Shown here one piece after another: positions 28,341-35,994 of a DNA stretch of 64,000 nucleotides. The notes beneath the pieces were generated by a model, which saw only the letters and a list, made by a program, of their open reading frames with translations, did no database searches and was not told the DNA's origin. Within the stretch, counting starts at the first letter, position 1. The number at the start of each line of letters is the position of its first letter. The stretch is from contig CAZWAY010000006.1 in assembly GCA_964631945.1 (NCBI GenBank), forward strand, positions 1 to 64,000. The letters run 5' to 3'. The DNA comes from JABFRZ01 sp964631945 (GTDB taxonomy: Bacteria > Planctomycetota > UBA1135 > GCA-002686595). Made by a program: the position numbers and the translations under genes.

Positions 28341-28949
28341 ATGTGGATCCGAACCATCTCTCCCGACCAGGCCAAGGGCGTGGTCAAGCGCGTCTACGAC
28401 GCGGCCCTGCGACGCGCCGGCAAGGTGTTCCAGATCGTGCGTGCGATGAGCCTCGCGCCCGAGACGATGGAGGCCTCGCTGGAGCTCTACCAGCGCGTGA
28501 TGCTCGCGCCGGGCGCGCTCCCGCGGCGCCAGCGCGAACTCCTGGCGGTGGTCGTGAGCCGAGCCAACGACTGCCACTACTGACTCCTGGCCCACCATGA
28601 CGACCTCCGGGCCGAGGTGCGCAACGCGGATCGAGAGCGGGAAGACCCCGGCGTGGTGGCCGAGCGCGAGGCCTGGCTGACGGCCCTGGCGCGCGACTGG
28701 CGCACGGCGCGCCTCGACCCCGCCGAACAGGCGCTGTGCGCCTATGCCGAGAAGCTCACGCTCACCCCCGCGGACATGCGCGAGGCCGACATCCAGGCCC
28801 TGCGCCGGGCCGGTTTCGACGATCCCGCCATCCACGAGGCGGTCCAGGTGATCGCCTACTTCAACTACATCAACCGCGTGGCCGACGCCCTGCACGTCGA
28901 CCTCGAGCCGGGGATGGCACCCGATCCGCGCGCCGCGTACGGCGAGTGA
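28341..28949 (+). CDS. Predicted selenoprotein: CMD/AhpD-type peroxidase-related enzyme (CxYU)
   Basis: This reading frame of 202 residues is open from ATG 28341 to the TGA at 28947, except for one in-frame TGA at 28581-28583 (codon 81). Both halves belong to one carboxymuconolactone decarboxylase/AhpD-like domain: ELLAVVVSRANDCHY before the TGA, then LLAHHDDLR and VIAYFNYINRVADALHV after it. Cysteine homologues of this peroxidase-related family have NxCxYCxxxH, so the TGA falls exactly on the resolving or catalytic second Cys, giving C78-H-Y-U81 with His85 conserved. The frame does not shift and codon bias is kept on both sides, which argues against a decayed gene. It would reduce peroxides through a selenenylsulfide centre. 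Sec genes are not in the window. Confidence 0.8.
28584..28618 (+). promoter_or_regulatory. Candidate bacterial SECIS hairpin after the in-frame UGA
   Basis: ACCUC (28603-28607) pairs with GAGGU (28614-28618) around the 6-nt loop CGGGCC. The loop begins 24 nt after the UGA and has G at its second position, fitting published bacterial SECIS rules (spacing 16-37 nt, short loop with an early G). A competing stem, CCUGGCCC (28586-28593) with GGGCC then AGG (28609-28617, one bulge), is also possible. Folding was done by eye. Confidence 0.45.
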
Positions 28950-28963
28950 AGGCGAGAAACGCA

Positions 28964-28997
28964 CGGGCCTCGCCGTCCACGAGGATGGCGAGGCCCG
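28964..28997. terminator. Bidirectional hairpin between convergent genes
   Basis: An 11-bp perfect inverted repeat (CGGGCCTCGCC at 28964-28974, GGCGAGGCCCG at 28987-28997) with a 12-nt loop lies between the selenoprotein gene and the convergent 74-codon gene. It lacks a clear T tract on either side. Confidence 0.55.
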
Positions 28998-29018
28998 GGG
29001 CGTGCCTCGGACGAGGGC

Positions 29019-29243
29019 CTAGAACTTCAGGTCGCGCAGCTCGTCCACGCGGAAGTCGATCGAGATCTCCTCGTCCACGTTGATCAGGCGGCCGGTGCCC
29101 TTGAACTGGTTGAAGACCAGGGCTCCGCGCATCACGCGCCCGTCCTTGAAATGGACGGTGCAGACCTCGGCGGTGCGCGCGCTGAGGAGCATGTCGTACA
29201 GGCGCTCGGGGTCGACGCGGTTCTTCTTCGTACTCGTTGTCAT
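29019..29243 (-). CDS. Small protein of 74 residues, possibly Sm-like beta fold
   Basis: Function is unknown. The N-terminal 25 residues are polar and helical (KKNRVDPERLYDMLLSAR). The rest is a compact beta-rich segment, CTVHFKDGRVMRGALVFNQ then GRLINVDEEISIDFRVDEL, whose spacing recalls the strand pattern of Sm/LSm or SH3-like small barrels. That resemblance is weak. Its ATG overlaps the stop codon of the NUDIX gene (ATGA), implying coupled translation and a shared role. No membrane segment or signal is present. Confidence 0.65.
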   Translation of the reverse strand: MTTSTKKNRVDPERLYDMLLSARTAEVCTVHFKDGRVMRGALVFNQFKGTGRLINVDEEISIDFRVDELRDLKF

Positions 29244-29881
29244 GTGGCGATCCAGGTGGTGGCGGGGTGGCGTACGAGACCGAGCTCGTCGAAGTGAGCG
29301 ATCAGGATGCTGGACCAGGTCTCGAGGTTGGCGCCGCGTGCCACCAGCGCGCGCAGTTCTCCTGGGTCGACCAGTTCCCCTTCTAGCACGTCTTGCTCGC
29401 GAATGTGGACCGGGCCGGAAGCAATCGCGGCGAAGACCAGGCCGACGTGCACGGCCCCGACCGGATTGGAGTCGTCGTTGAGGTAACCGGCGAGTCGCAG
29501 CTCGTACGCGCCTCGAACCTCGAGTTCCTCGGCCAGCTCGCGGCGCGCCGCCGCGCGCACCAGGTCGGACGAATCCTCCCGGTCCACCGGGTTGATGTGT
29601 CCACCGATGCCGATCGAGAGCTTGTCGTGCAGGCGCGCTTCGCCGCCCTTCGCACGGCGCTTGGTCAAGAGCACGCGCTCGTCGCTGGTCACCACGCAGT
29701 AGGGGATGGCCTGCTTCCAGGCCGGGGTGCGCTCGGCGCGCTCGCGCTCCACGAAGAAGCCCTGCCTGGTCAGGCGCTCGAGGAACTCGTGGGAGTCTTC
29801 CTCGGAGCGGAAGCGCTGGAACCCCTGCGGGCTGCAGGACGGGAACAACGCCTCACGCGGGGTGACGAAGACGAACTCCAT
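29240..29881 (-). CDS. NUDIX hydrolase
   Basis: This 213-residue protein carries a NUDIX domain: GIGGHINPVD followed by RRELAEELEV supplies the conserved glycine and the REXXEE metal-binding core (Arg114, Glu115, Glu118, Glu119). An N-terminal 60-residue extension starting MEFVFVTPREALFP and the ERVLLTKRR strand are conserved in a group of uncharacterised NUDIX proteins. Substrates of the family are nucleoside diphosphates linked to another moiety; which one is not evident. The ATG at 29881 follows a promoter by about 70 bp. The gene is coupled to the 74-residue protein gene downstream and lies after rnpB. Confidence 0.82.
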   Translation of the reverse strand: MEFVFVTPREALFPSCSPQGFQRFRSEEDSHEFLERLTRQGFFVERERAERTPAWKQAIPYCVVTSDERVLLTKRRAKGGEARLHDKLSIGIGGHINPVDREDSSDLVRAAARRELAEELEVRGAYELRLAGYLNDDSNPVGAVHVGLVFAAIASGPVHIREQDVLEGELVDPGELRALVARGANLETWSSILIAHFDELGLVRHPATTWIAT

Positions 29882-29955
29882 GGTGGCTGGGGCCGGCCGG
29901 GGCCCGAGGGCACGCAAGGCGGGCGGGTCGCGCTGGGCGAAAAACGAAGCGGGGG

Positions 29956-29983
29956 ATTCTCTCCGAAGGCCCGGACCTGTCAA
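29956..29983 (-). promoter_or_regulatory. Promoter of the NUDIX gene: TTGACA-N16-GAGAAT
   Basis: On the minus strand a consensus -35 TTGACA (29983-29978) and a -10 GAGAAT (29961-29956, 4 of 6 matches to TATAAT) are 16 bp apart. The predicted start is near 29949, about 68 nt before the ATG at 29881. Confidence 0.55.
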
Positions 29984-30068
29984 GGGCTAGTTGCCTATGG
30001 TGGGGACACCCCCAACATCTGGTAGTGGAGTGGGATCCGGTGGCTACCGCCGAGCCGAGGGGAAGTGA

Positions 30069-30451
30069 GTGCGTGAGAGGCCCTGTAAGCCGGGTTCTGT
30101 CCCCTCCTTTCGAAGGGGGGCAGCCATTTCTCTGGGACCGAGCTCGCGCTCGGCCTCGAACGACCTACCCGGGGGCGCTTCGTGCGGGTCCCACACGCCC
30201 CCCTATTTGGCCTTTCTCCGGGTGGGGTTTGCCCTGCCAGCCCTGTCACCAGGACCGCGGTGCGCTCTTACCGCACCGTTTCACCCTTGCCTGCACGCGC
30301 ACGCGGCGCGCCCAGGCGGTCTATTCTCTGTGGCACTTTCCCTGGCCTCGCGACCGGTTGCCGTTAGCAACCACCCTGACCCGAGGAGCCCGGACTTTCC
30401 TCCCCCGCGGCGCGAACGCCGCGGGAGCGGCTGCCTGGGCCTCTCACGCAC
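30069..30451 (-). ncRNA. rnpB: RNase P RNA (A type)
   Basis: This is the catalytic RNA of RNase P, which trims the 5' leader of pre-tRNAs. The ends pair as helix P1 over 15 bp (30437-30451 with 30069-30083). Just inside the 5' end is the conserved GAGGAAAGTCCGGGCTCC, and near the 3' end ACAGAACCCGGCTTACAGGG; both are hallmark conserved regions. The interior contains AGGGTGAAACGGTGCGGTAAGAG, as in A-type molecules. About 383 nt is the usual length. The exact ends are taken from P1 and may be off by a few bases. A -10-like TATCTT lies 5-10 bp upstream. Confidence 0.95.
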
Positions 30452-30455
30452 CGAC

Positions 30456-30461
30456 AAGATA
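30456..30461 (-). promoter_or_regulatory. -10 hexamer (TATCTT) of rnpB
   Basis: TATCTT on the minus strand ends 4 nt before the predicted 5' end of RNase P RNA at 30451, as expected for its own promoter. The -35 region has only CTGAGA at a long 19-bp spacing. Confidence 0.45.
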
Positions 30462-30492
30462 GCGCAAGTCGCCGCGCGCGTCTCAGTGGGAC

Positions 30493-30909
30493 TCAGTGGG
30501 ACTCGAGCCAGTCCTCGAGCAGCACCAGCGCGCTCCAGCTGTCGCGCTCGGCCTTGATCGCCCGCCCGCGGCGGCCCGCGGCGCGCAGGCGCGATTCGGC
30601 CTCCTTCGAGGTCAGGCGCTCGTCCCACTCCTGGACTTCGAGGGCCGGGAAGCGCATCCGCAGGCGCTCCACGAAGGCGGCCACCACGGCCGCGCGCGCC
30701 CCCGGCCGGCCATCCATGTGCAGCGGCTTGCCCACCACCAGCAGCCCCACGTCGCGTTCGGCCAGCAGGCGCTCGAGGTGCGCGAACAACAGCTCCTCGC
30801 GGCCCTCGTGACGCAACCCCGGCAGGGGCTCGCGCGCCAGGCGCAGCGCGTCGGTCGAGGCGAAGCCGCACTTCTTGTCGCCGTAGTCGAGCGCCAGGAT
30901 CCCGCTCAT
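30493..30909 (-). CDS. ruvX: Holliday junction resolvase-like nuclease RuvX/YqgF
   Basis: This RNase H-fold nuclease is associated with pre-16S rRNA end processing and was originally predicted as a Holliday junction resolvase. The 138 residues show the family motifs in order: ALDYGDKKCGFAST with catalytic Asp8, LLVVGKPLHMDGRPG, and EWDERLTSKEAESRL carrying the acidic pair. The ATG at 30909 gives the normal close spacing to the first motif. It lies between a large inverted repeat and rnpB on the same strand. The tract TCAGTGGGAC is duplicated around its stop codon. Confidence 0.88.
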   Translation of the reverse strand: MSGILALDYGDKKCGFASTDALRLAREPLPGLRHEGREELLFAHLERLLAERDVGLLVVGKPLHMDGRPGARAAVVAAFVERLRMRFPALEVQEWDERLTSKEAESRLRAAGRRGRAIKAERDSWSALVLLEDWLESH

Positions 30910-30944
30910 CGCGATCGGTCCTCGCGACGCATCGCCGGCCCCCT

Positions 30945-31036
30945 CCCTCCGCGAAGCTCCGCGCTCTCCGCGACTCCGCGGTCGGCTTTCCCGGAAGAAC
31001 CGCGGAGTCGCGGAGGACGCGGAGCCTCGCGGAGGG
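30945..31036. repeat. Near-perfect 38-bp inverted repeat with internal CTCCGCG iterations
   Basis: Arms 30945-30982 and 30999-31036 are complementary at all but two mismatches and one G-T pair, around a 16-nt spacer. Within each arm the heptamer CTCCGCG recurs four times at 8-10 bp steps. It fills the gap between the manC stop (31055) and ruvX. It could end the manC transcript, but its length and internal periodicity suggest a dispersed intergenic repeat of REP or MITE type. Confidence 0.85.
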
Positions 31037-31054
31037 GAACCGGAGAACGGGACA

Positions 31055-32131
31055 CTAGAGGAAGCGCTCGCCCTCGCGCGCCAGGCGCTCGACGATGCGC
31101 TTGACGTCCTGGGCGCGCTCGCGCGGACACACCAGGGTCGCGTTGCCCGCGCGCACGACCACCAGGTCACGCACGCCCACCAGCGCGATGACCTCGTCGC
31201 CTTCGGCGTAGGCCAGGCAGCCGCTGGCGTCCTCGCTCACCAGCTGGGCGTGGCCCGCGAGCACCGGGAAGTTCCCGTCGCGGTCACGCGTGTGCAGCGC
31301 CGGCAACGCGGCCCACGAACCCACGTCGCTCCACTCGTAGTCGATCGGCAGCATGCGCACGTTGTCGGCGCGCTCGAGCACGGCCACGTCGATCGCGACG
31401 TTCGGCAGGCTCGGGTAGACGCGCTCCAGGGCCTCGCCCGCGGCCACGCGCTCGAAGCCCTGGGCGATGGCCGGCGCGTGCGCGCGCAGCGCGGCCTGGA
31501 TGGCGCGCGTGCTCCACACGAACATGCCCGAGTTCCACAGGTGCCTGCCGCCCGCCAGGAACTGCTCGGCGCGCTCGCGCGCGGGCTTCTCGACGAAACG
31601 CGCCACCGCGAAGACCGGGATCGAGGCGCGCGTCCCGAGCGTCGCTCCGGCCTCGATGTAGCCGTAGCCCGTGGCGGGATGGTCCGGACGAACCCCGAAG
31701 ATCACCAGCGCCGCGCTCGCCTGCGCCTCCTCGGCCGCCGCCGCCAGCGTGCGCTGGAAGGCCTCGGCCGGGCGGATGACGTGGTCCGCGGGCAGCACGA
31801 CCTGCACCGCGTCGCTCGCGCGGCGCGCGATCTCCGCGGCCGCGAAGGCCACGCACGGCGCGGTGTTGCGCGCGGCCGGCTCGGCCAGGACGTTCTCGCG
31901 CGGCAGCGCCGGCAGGGCCGCGCGCACCAGCGCCACCTGGCTCTCGGCCGTGACCACCAGCACGCGCTCCCAGGGCACCAGCCCCGCCAGGCGCTCGCAG
32001 GTGGCGGCGATCATCGCGCGTCCGCCCCACACCGGCAGGAACTGCTTGGGGCGCGCGCGCCGGCTGGCCGGCCAGAAGCGCGTGCCGGAGCCGCCCGCCA
32101 TCACCACCGCGAAGAGCTCGGGCCGCGTCAT
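31055..32131 (-). CDS. manC: Mannose-1-phosphate guanylyltransferase
   Basis: The enzyme makes GDP-mannose from mannose-1-P and GTP for glycan synthesis. The nucleotidyltransferase N-terminus reads AVVMAGGSGTRFWPASRRARPKQFL. It is followed by EPAARNTAPCVAFAA, VFVEKPARERA-like and NSGMFVWSTRAI motifs, then DVAVLERADNVRMLPIDYEWSDVGSW, all characteristic of ManC. At 358 residues it lacks the C-terminal isomerase (ManA/cupin) domain of bifunctional versions. The ATG at 32131 precedes the glycine-rich loop by nine residues. It lies 73 bp after the AsmA-like gene. Confidence 0.93.
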   Translation of the reverse strand: MTRPELFAVVMAGGSGTRFWPASRRARPKQFLPVWGGRAMIAATCERLAGLVPWERVLVVTAESQVALVRAALPALPRENVLAEPAARNTAPCVAFAAAEIARRASDAVQVVLPADHVIRPAEAFQRTLAAAAEEAQASAALVIFGVRPDHPATGYGYIEAGATLGTRASIPVFAVARFVEKPARERAEQFLAGGRHLWNSGMFVWSTRAIQAALRAHAPAIAQGFERVAAGEALERVYPSLPNVAIDVAVLERADNVRMLPIDYEWSDVGSWAALPALHTRDRDGNFPVLAGHAQLVSEDASGCLAYAEGDEVIALVGVRDLVVVRAGNATLVCPRERAQDVKRIVERLAREGERFL

Positions 32132-32204
32132 GCGCCCGGCAGTCTCCCGACTCGACCCGTCCCAGGCAACCCTCGGGCGCCGAGCGCGCCCTGCCCCGCT
32201 CGGG

Positions 32205-35200
32205 CTAGAAGCGCGGCCCGAGGGCCGAGAACGGCGGCAGCGGCAGGTGTCGCGGCGGGGCCTCGTCGAAGCCCGTGAGGAGTTCCAGGATCGAGTTGCG
32301 GATACGCACCTGGGGACGCTCGAAGTCGCCGCGCACGGCCACCCGCATCAGGCTGTTGTTGAGCCAGTAGAGCAGGCGCCCGAAGACCCCGAGGCGATCC
32401 AGCAAGCCGTAGCGCACCTCCAGGTCGTAGGCCAGGCGTCCATCCAGGTCCTGCCAGCCGGTGCCCACCAGGTCGAGCAGGGCGCTCTGGATCTCGAGGT
32501 GCGAGACCTGCAGTCGGCCGTTGCGCAGCTCGAAGCGCGCGCGCATGCGGTCGAACAGACCGCCGCGCTCGAAGCCCAGACGCGCGAACAGCGCGCGCAT
32601 CACCGGGATGGACCACAGCGCGCCTTCGTTCAGCGAGAGCGAGCCCCGGCCCGTCAGGGCCAGGACCTCGGCCGGCGTACCCGAGAGTTGCAGCGAGGCG
32701 TCCAGCACGCCCTCGTCGGCGATGCTGGACTGGAACACGCCGCGCAAGAGTCCGCCCACGCTCACCTGCGCCAGGCGCATGGCCACGTCGAAGCGATAGG
32801 GCTCGGACAGGTCGATGCCCAGGGCCTTGCTGGCGCTCCCCAGGGCGCCGCCCAGGGATTCGAGCCGTCCGCCCTCGAAGTCGCCCGACAGGTTGTCGAC
32901 CGTCAGTCGTCCGTCGACGTAGCCGGCGATCATGCTGGCGGAGGAGAGCACGCGCTCGGCGATGTGCGCCTGGAGCTCGGAGATGCGCGCCCAGCCGCGG
33001 AAGCGGCCCTGTTCGAGCACCAGCTCCTGCAGCTCGACGCGCGCGCTGTCGATGCGGATCGGCAGTCCGAGGCGCAGCGCCAGGTCGTGCGCGCGCAGCG
33101 CGCCGCGCACGGCCACCTTGCCGCGTTCGTCGGCCTCGCTCGTGACCAGCAGCCGCGCGCCCAGCACGTCCAGCGCGCCGCGCCAGGATGGGGTCGCGCG
33201 CAGGCTCGCCAGCGCCTCGGGTTCGAGCAGGCCCGCCAGGTGCTCGGCGTCGAGCGGCAGGTCGCGCGTGTACACGTCGGCCTGCAGCGCGCGCCCGTTG
33301 GCGTCCTGCCAGAAGCCCTCGCGCGCCAGCCAGGGATCGGCCGCGGGCACGCGCGCGAGCTGGGCCAGCGGGAAGGTGCGCACGTCGCGGAACTCGAGCG
33401 CGTGACCGCCCAGCGTGGCCTCGACCAGCGGGCTGGTCATCACCTCGTCCTCCTGCTCGAACGTTCCGTGCAGGTCGCGCAGGAGCAGCTCCTCCGCGCG
33501 CAGGTCGTTGTCGCGCAGCTGGATGCGGTAGCGGTTGCGGGCCGGCGCCGGGCTGGCGGGATCGAAGGTGGTCAACAGCGCGAAGTCCACCGCGCCGGCC
33601 AGCGTCCAGCTGGAGAGGTCGATGCCGCCCGAGTTCGGTCCGTTGCTGGCGAGCGTGGTGATCAGCGCGCCCTTGAAGCTGGTGTTGGTGGGATCGATCC
33701 CGGCTCCGTACACGTGCACGCGCGCGTCGCCCTGTGCGGGGATGACGCCGTCGGCGTAGAGTTCGACTCCGCCGGGCCAGGTGCCGGTGAGTACCAGCTG
33801 CGAGGCGCTGAGCTCGCCCACGGGGCTCTCCTCCGTCTGGATCAGGATGCGTCCGCGCAGGTCGCGCGTCTGGCGCTGGAAGAACTGCGGGCGCACGTGG
33901 ACCTCGAGCGGTGTGGCCTCGATCTCGCTCTGGAAGGGCAGCGTCACGGACGGCTGCGCGCCGCGGAAGCGCACGCGCATGCGTCCGACCGCGCCGTAGT
34001 CGTTCACCTCGCGCCGCAGGGCCGGGAAGCGCGCCGCCAGGACGTCGAAGTCGCGCCCGCGCAGGCCGAGTTCGTCCATGTCGATGTGCAGCTCCTGCAG
34101 CAACTCGCGCGGCCGTGTGGCCGGATCGAACTCGCTCGGCAGCGGTTCCTCGCGCACCCAGCCCTGCACGCGGGCCGCGGCGCCAACGCGCGCTCCGCCG
34201 CGGTTGTCGAGCCGATACGCGACCCCGAGGGGCCGGTGGCGCTCGAGCGGCCGGCCGAGTTCCGCCGAGGGCGTGCGCGCCCAGCGCAGCTCGAGCTCGC
34301 CGTCGATTCCGTCCATCTGCACCGGGACGTCCTTCCAGCGCAACGAGACGCCGTGCAGGCGCAGCGTGCCGGTGGCGCTGGTGCCGCCGATCTCCGGCCC
34401 GCTGCGCAGGCGCAGGTCGCCGGCCAGCGTGCCGTTCTCGGGCGCGAAATCGGGCACGATCCAGCTCAGGTAGTGGTTCTCGCCCAGCGCGCGCGTGAGC
34501 GTCGAATCCACCGCCAGGGAGGGCGTGGACAGCACCAGGTCGAGCTCCGGCAGGGCGAAGGTCAGGGGTCCGCGCGGCGGGGCCGTCAGCTGGATCCAGC
34601 CGCCGAGCGTGCCGCTCCCGTGTCCGGCGGCCAGTTCCAGGCCGCACAGGCGCCACGGACGGGCTCCGCCGGAGCGCGCGGCGGCGACGAGTTCGCCGCG
34701 CGCCTCCGTGAGCGTCAGCGGCACGCCGCTGCCCGGATCGCCCGGGAAGCCGCGGTAGGCGAGCTCGACCTCGCCGCGCGCGCGCGCCTGCAGCGCGAGA
34801 TCGTGGGTCCAGCCGGCGCCGTTCCGTCCGAGCTCCAGCGTGCCGGCCAGGTCGAGGCGTCCGCGCGGGTCGAGCATCTCGCGCACGAAGACCGCGTGCT
34901 CTTCGAGCCCCAGGTCCGCCAGGGCCGCGGATGCGAGCGGGACGTCGCGCGCCTGCCCGAAGGCGCGCAGCCAGGCGCCGCCCGGCACGTCTCGTCCGAA
35001 CTCGGCCGCGAGCGCGAGCGGGGCCGCGTCCACCCGCGCCGCCAGCGTGGCGCGCGCGTCCCAGGCCTCGCGCGACCACGGATCCGCGCCGGGCGCGGGC
35101 TCCAGCTCGGCTTCGAGCTGGAGCGCGATGTCCTCGACCGCCAGGGCGCCCGCGCGCAGGCCCACGCGTCCCTCGGCCAGCGCGGCGCGCAGGTGGCCGC

Positions 35201-35987
35201 GCGGGCGCGCCGCGCCCGCGGGCGTGGCCGCGTAGACGAACTCGAAGAACGAATCGAGCGTCAGACGTCCCGTGCCCTCGGGCAGGGCGCGCACGCGTGC
35301 GCCGCTGGGCAGGGCGCGCGAGACCAGCACGAGCTCGCGCGCCGAGGCCCACACGCGTGCGGCCTCGGGCGTGAGCGCGCCGCTGAGGCGGATCGGGTCG
35401 CGCCCCGTGATGGCTCCACCCAGCGATGGCGCCAGGCGTCCGGCCAGCTCGACGCCCTCGGTCGCGCCCGGTCGTGCGCACAGCTCGAGCGTGCCGAGCT
35501 CGAAGGGCGTGCGGTCGAAGAGCTCCAGCGCGAGCTGGAGGCCCTGCACCGAAGCCGGCGGCAGCGTGTGCGCTACGTCGCGCTGAGCGCGCTCCGTCGC
35601 CAGGCGGCTCCACTCGTCGAACACGCGCTGCCCGAGCAGCAGCCGCCCGCCCTCGATCCGCAGCGACCGGATCTGCTCGAAGCGCAGTGCGTAGGCGCGC
35701 CGCGAGAACGTCAGGTGCACGCGCTCCAGTTCGAGGTCGCTGGCCGCGGCCTGGCCCGGGGCGAGCAGCGCCAGGCCCGTCAGCTCGAGGCCCGGTTCGA
35801 ACCAGTGCAGCGCGACGTGCTCCAGGGTCAGTCGTTCGCCCAGCGGCCCGAGCTCGCGCACGAGCCGCTCCCGCACCAGGCGCGTGAAGAAGTCGCCGTG
35901 CTCGAGCACCAGCAACGTCCCGAGCAACGCCAGCACGGCCACGGCCGAGCCCACCAGCAAGCGTCGCAGCCAGGCGAGCTGTTTCAA
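32205..35987 (-). CDS. AsmA/YhdP-like large envelope protein
   Basis: This 1260-residue protein has one N-terminal membrane anchor (residues 9-27, LLVGSAVAVLALLGTLLVLE). A very long beta-strand-rich extracytoplasmic region follows, beginning FFTRLVRERLVRELGPLGERLTLEHVALHWFEPGLELTGLAL. The C-terminal part contains the AsmA-like pattern LQLSGTPAEVLALTGRGSLSLNEGALWSIPVMRALF. The fold class (repeating beta-groove) is linked to lipid transport between the inner and outer membranes, which suits the neighbouring outer-membrane genes. The best start is a TTG at 35987, 7 bp after the alr stop, since no ATG precedes the anchor. Confidence 0.78.
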   Translation of the reverse strand: MKQLAWLRRLLVGSAVAVLALLGTLLVLEHGDFFTRLVRERLVRELGPLGERLTLEHVALHWFEPGLELTGLALLAPGQAAASDLELERVHLTFSRRAYALRFEQIRSLRIEGGRLLLGQRVFDEWSRLATERAQRDVAHTLPPASVQGLQLALELFDRTPFELGTLELCARPGATEGVELAGRLAPSLGGAITGRDPIRLSGALTPEAARVWASARELVLVSRALPSGARVRALPEGTGRLTLDSFFEFVYAATPAGAARPRGHLRAALAEGRVGLRAGALAVEDIALQLEAELEPAPGADPWSREAWDARATLAARVDAAPLALAAEFGRDVPGGAWLRAFGQARDVPLASAALADLGLEEHAVFVREMLDPRGRLDLAGTLELGRNGAGWTHDLALQARARGEVELAYRGFPGDPGSGVPLTLTEARGELVAAARSGGARPWRLCGLELAAGHGSGTLGGWIQLTAPPRGPLTFALPELDLVLSTPSLAVDSTLTRALGENHYLSWIVPDFAPENGTLAGDLRLRSGPEIGGTSATGTLRLHGVSLRWKDVPVQMDGIDGELELRWARTPSAELGRPLERHRPLGVAYRLDNRGGARVGAAARVQGWVREEPLPSEFDPATRPRELLQELHIDMDELGLRGRDFDVLAARFPALRREVNDYGAVGRMRVRFRGAQPSVTLPFQSEIEATPLEVHVRPQFFQRQTRDLRGRILIQTEESPVGELSASQLVLTGTWPGGVELYADGVIPAQGDARVHVYGAGIDPTNTSFKGALITTLASNGPNSGGIDLSSWTLAGAVDFALLTTFDPASPAPARNRYRIQLRDNDLRAEELLLRDLHGTFEQEDEVMTSPLVEATLGGHALEFRDVRTFPLAQLARVPAADPWLAREGFWQDANGRALQADVYTRDLPLDAEHLAGLLEPEALASLRATPSWRGALDVLGARLLVTSEADERGKVAVRGALRAHDLALRLGLPIRIDSARVELQELVLEQGRFRGWARISELQAHIAERVLSSASMIAGYVDGRLTVDNLSGDFEGGRLESLGGALGSASKALGIDLSEPYRFDVAMRLAQVSVGGLLRGVFQSSIADEGVLDASLQLSGTPAEVLALTGRGSLSLNEGALWSIPVMRALFARLGFERGGLFDRMRARFELRNGRLQVSHLEIQSALLDLVGTGWQDLDGRLAYDLEVRYGLLDRLGVFGRLLYWLNNSLMRVAVRGDFERPQVRIRNSILELLTGFDEAPPRHLPLPPFSALGPRF

Positions 35988-35994
35988 CGGACGA

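Noticed and set aside
28581..28583. Reading the TGA as a true stop in a decayed gene
   Set aside because: Both halves are conserved, remain in one frame and keep strong codon bias; the TGA falls exactly on a redox Cys position. It remains the main alternative until Sec genes are found.
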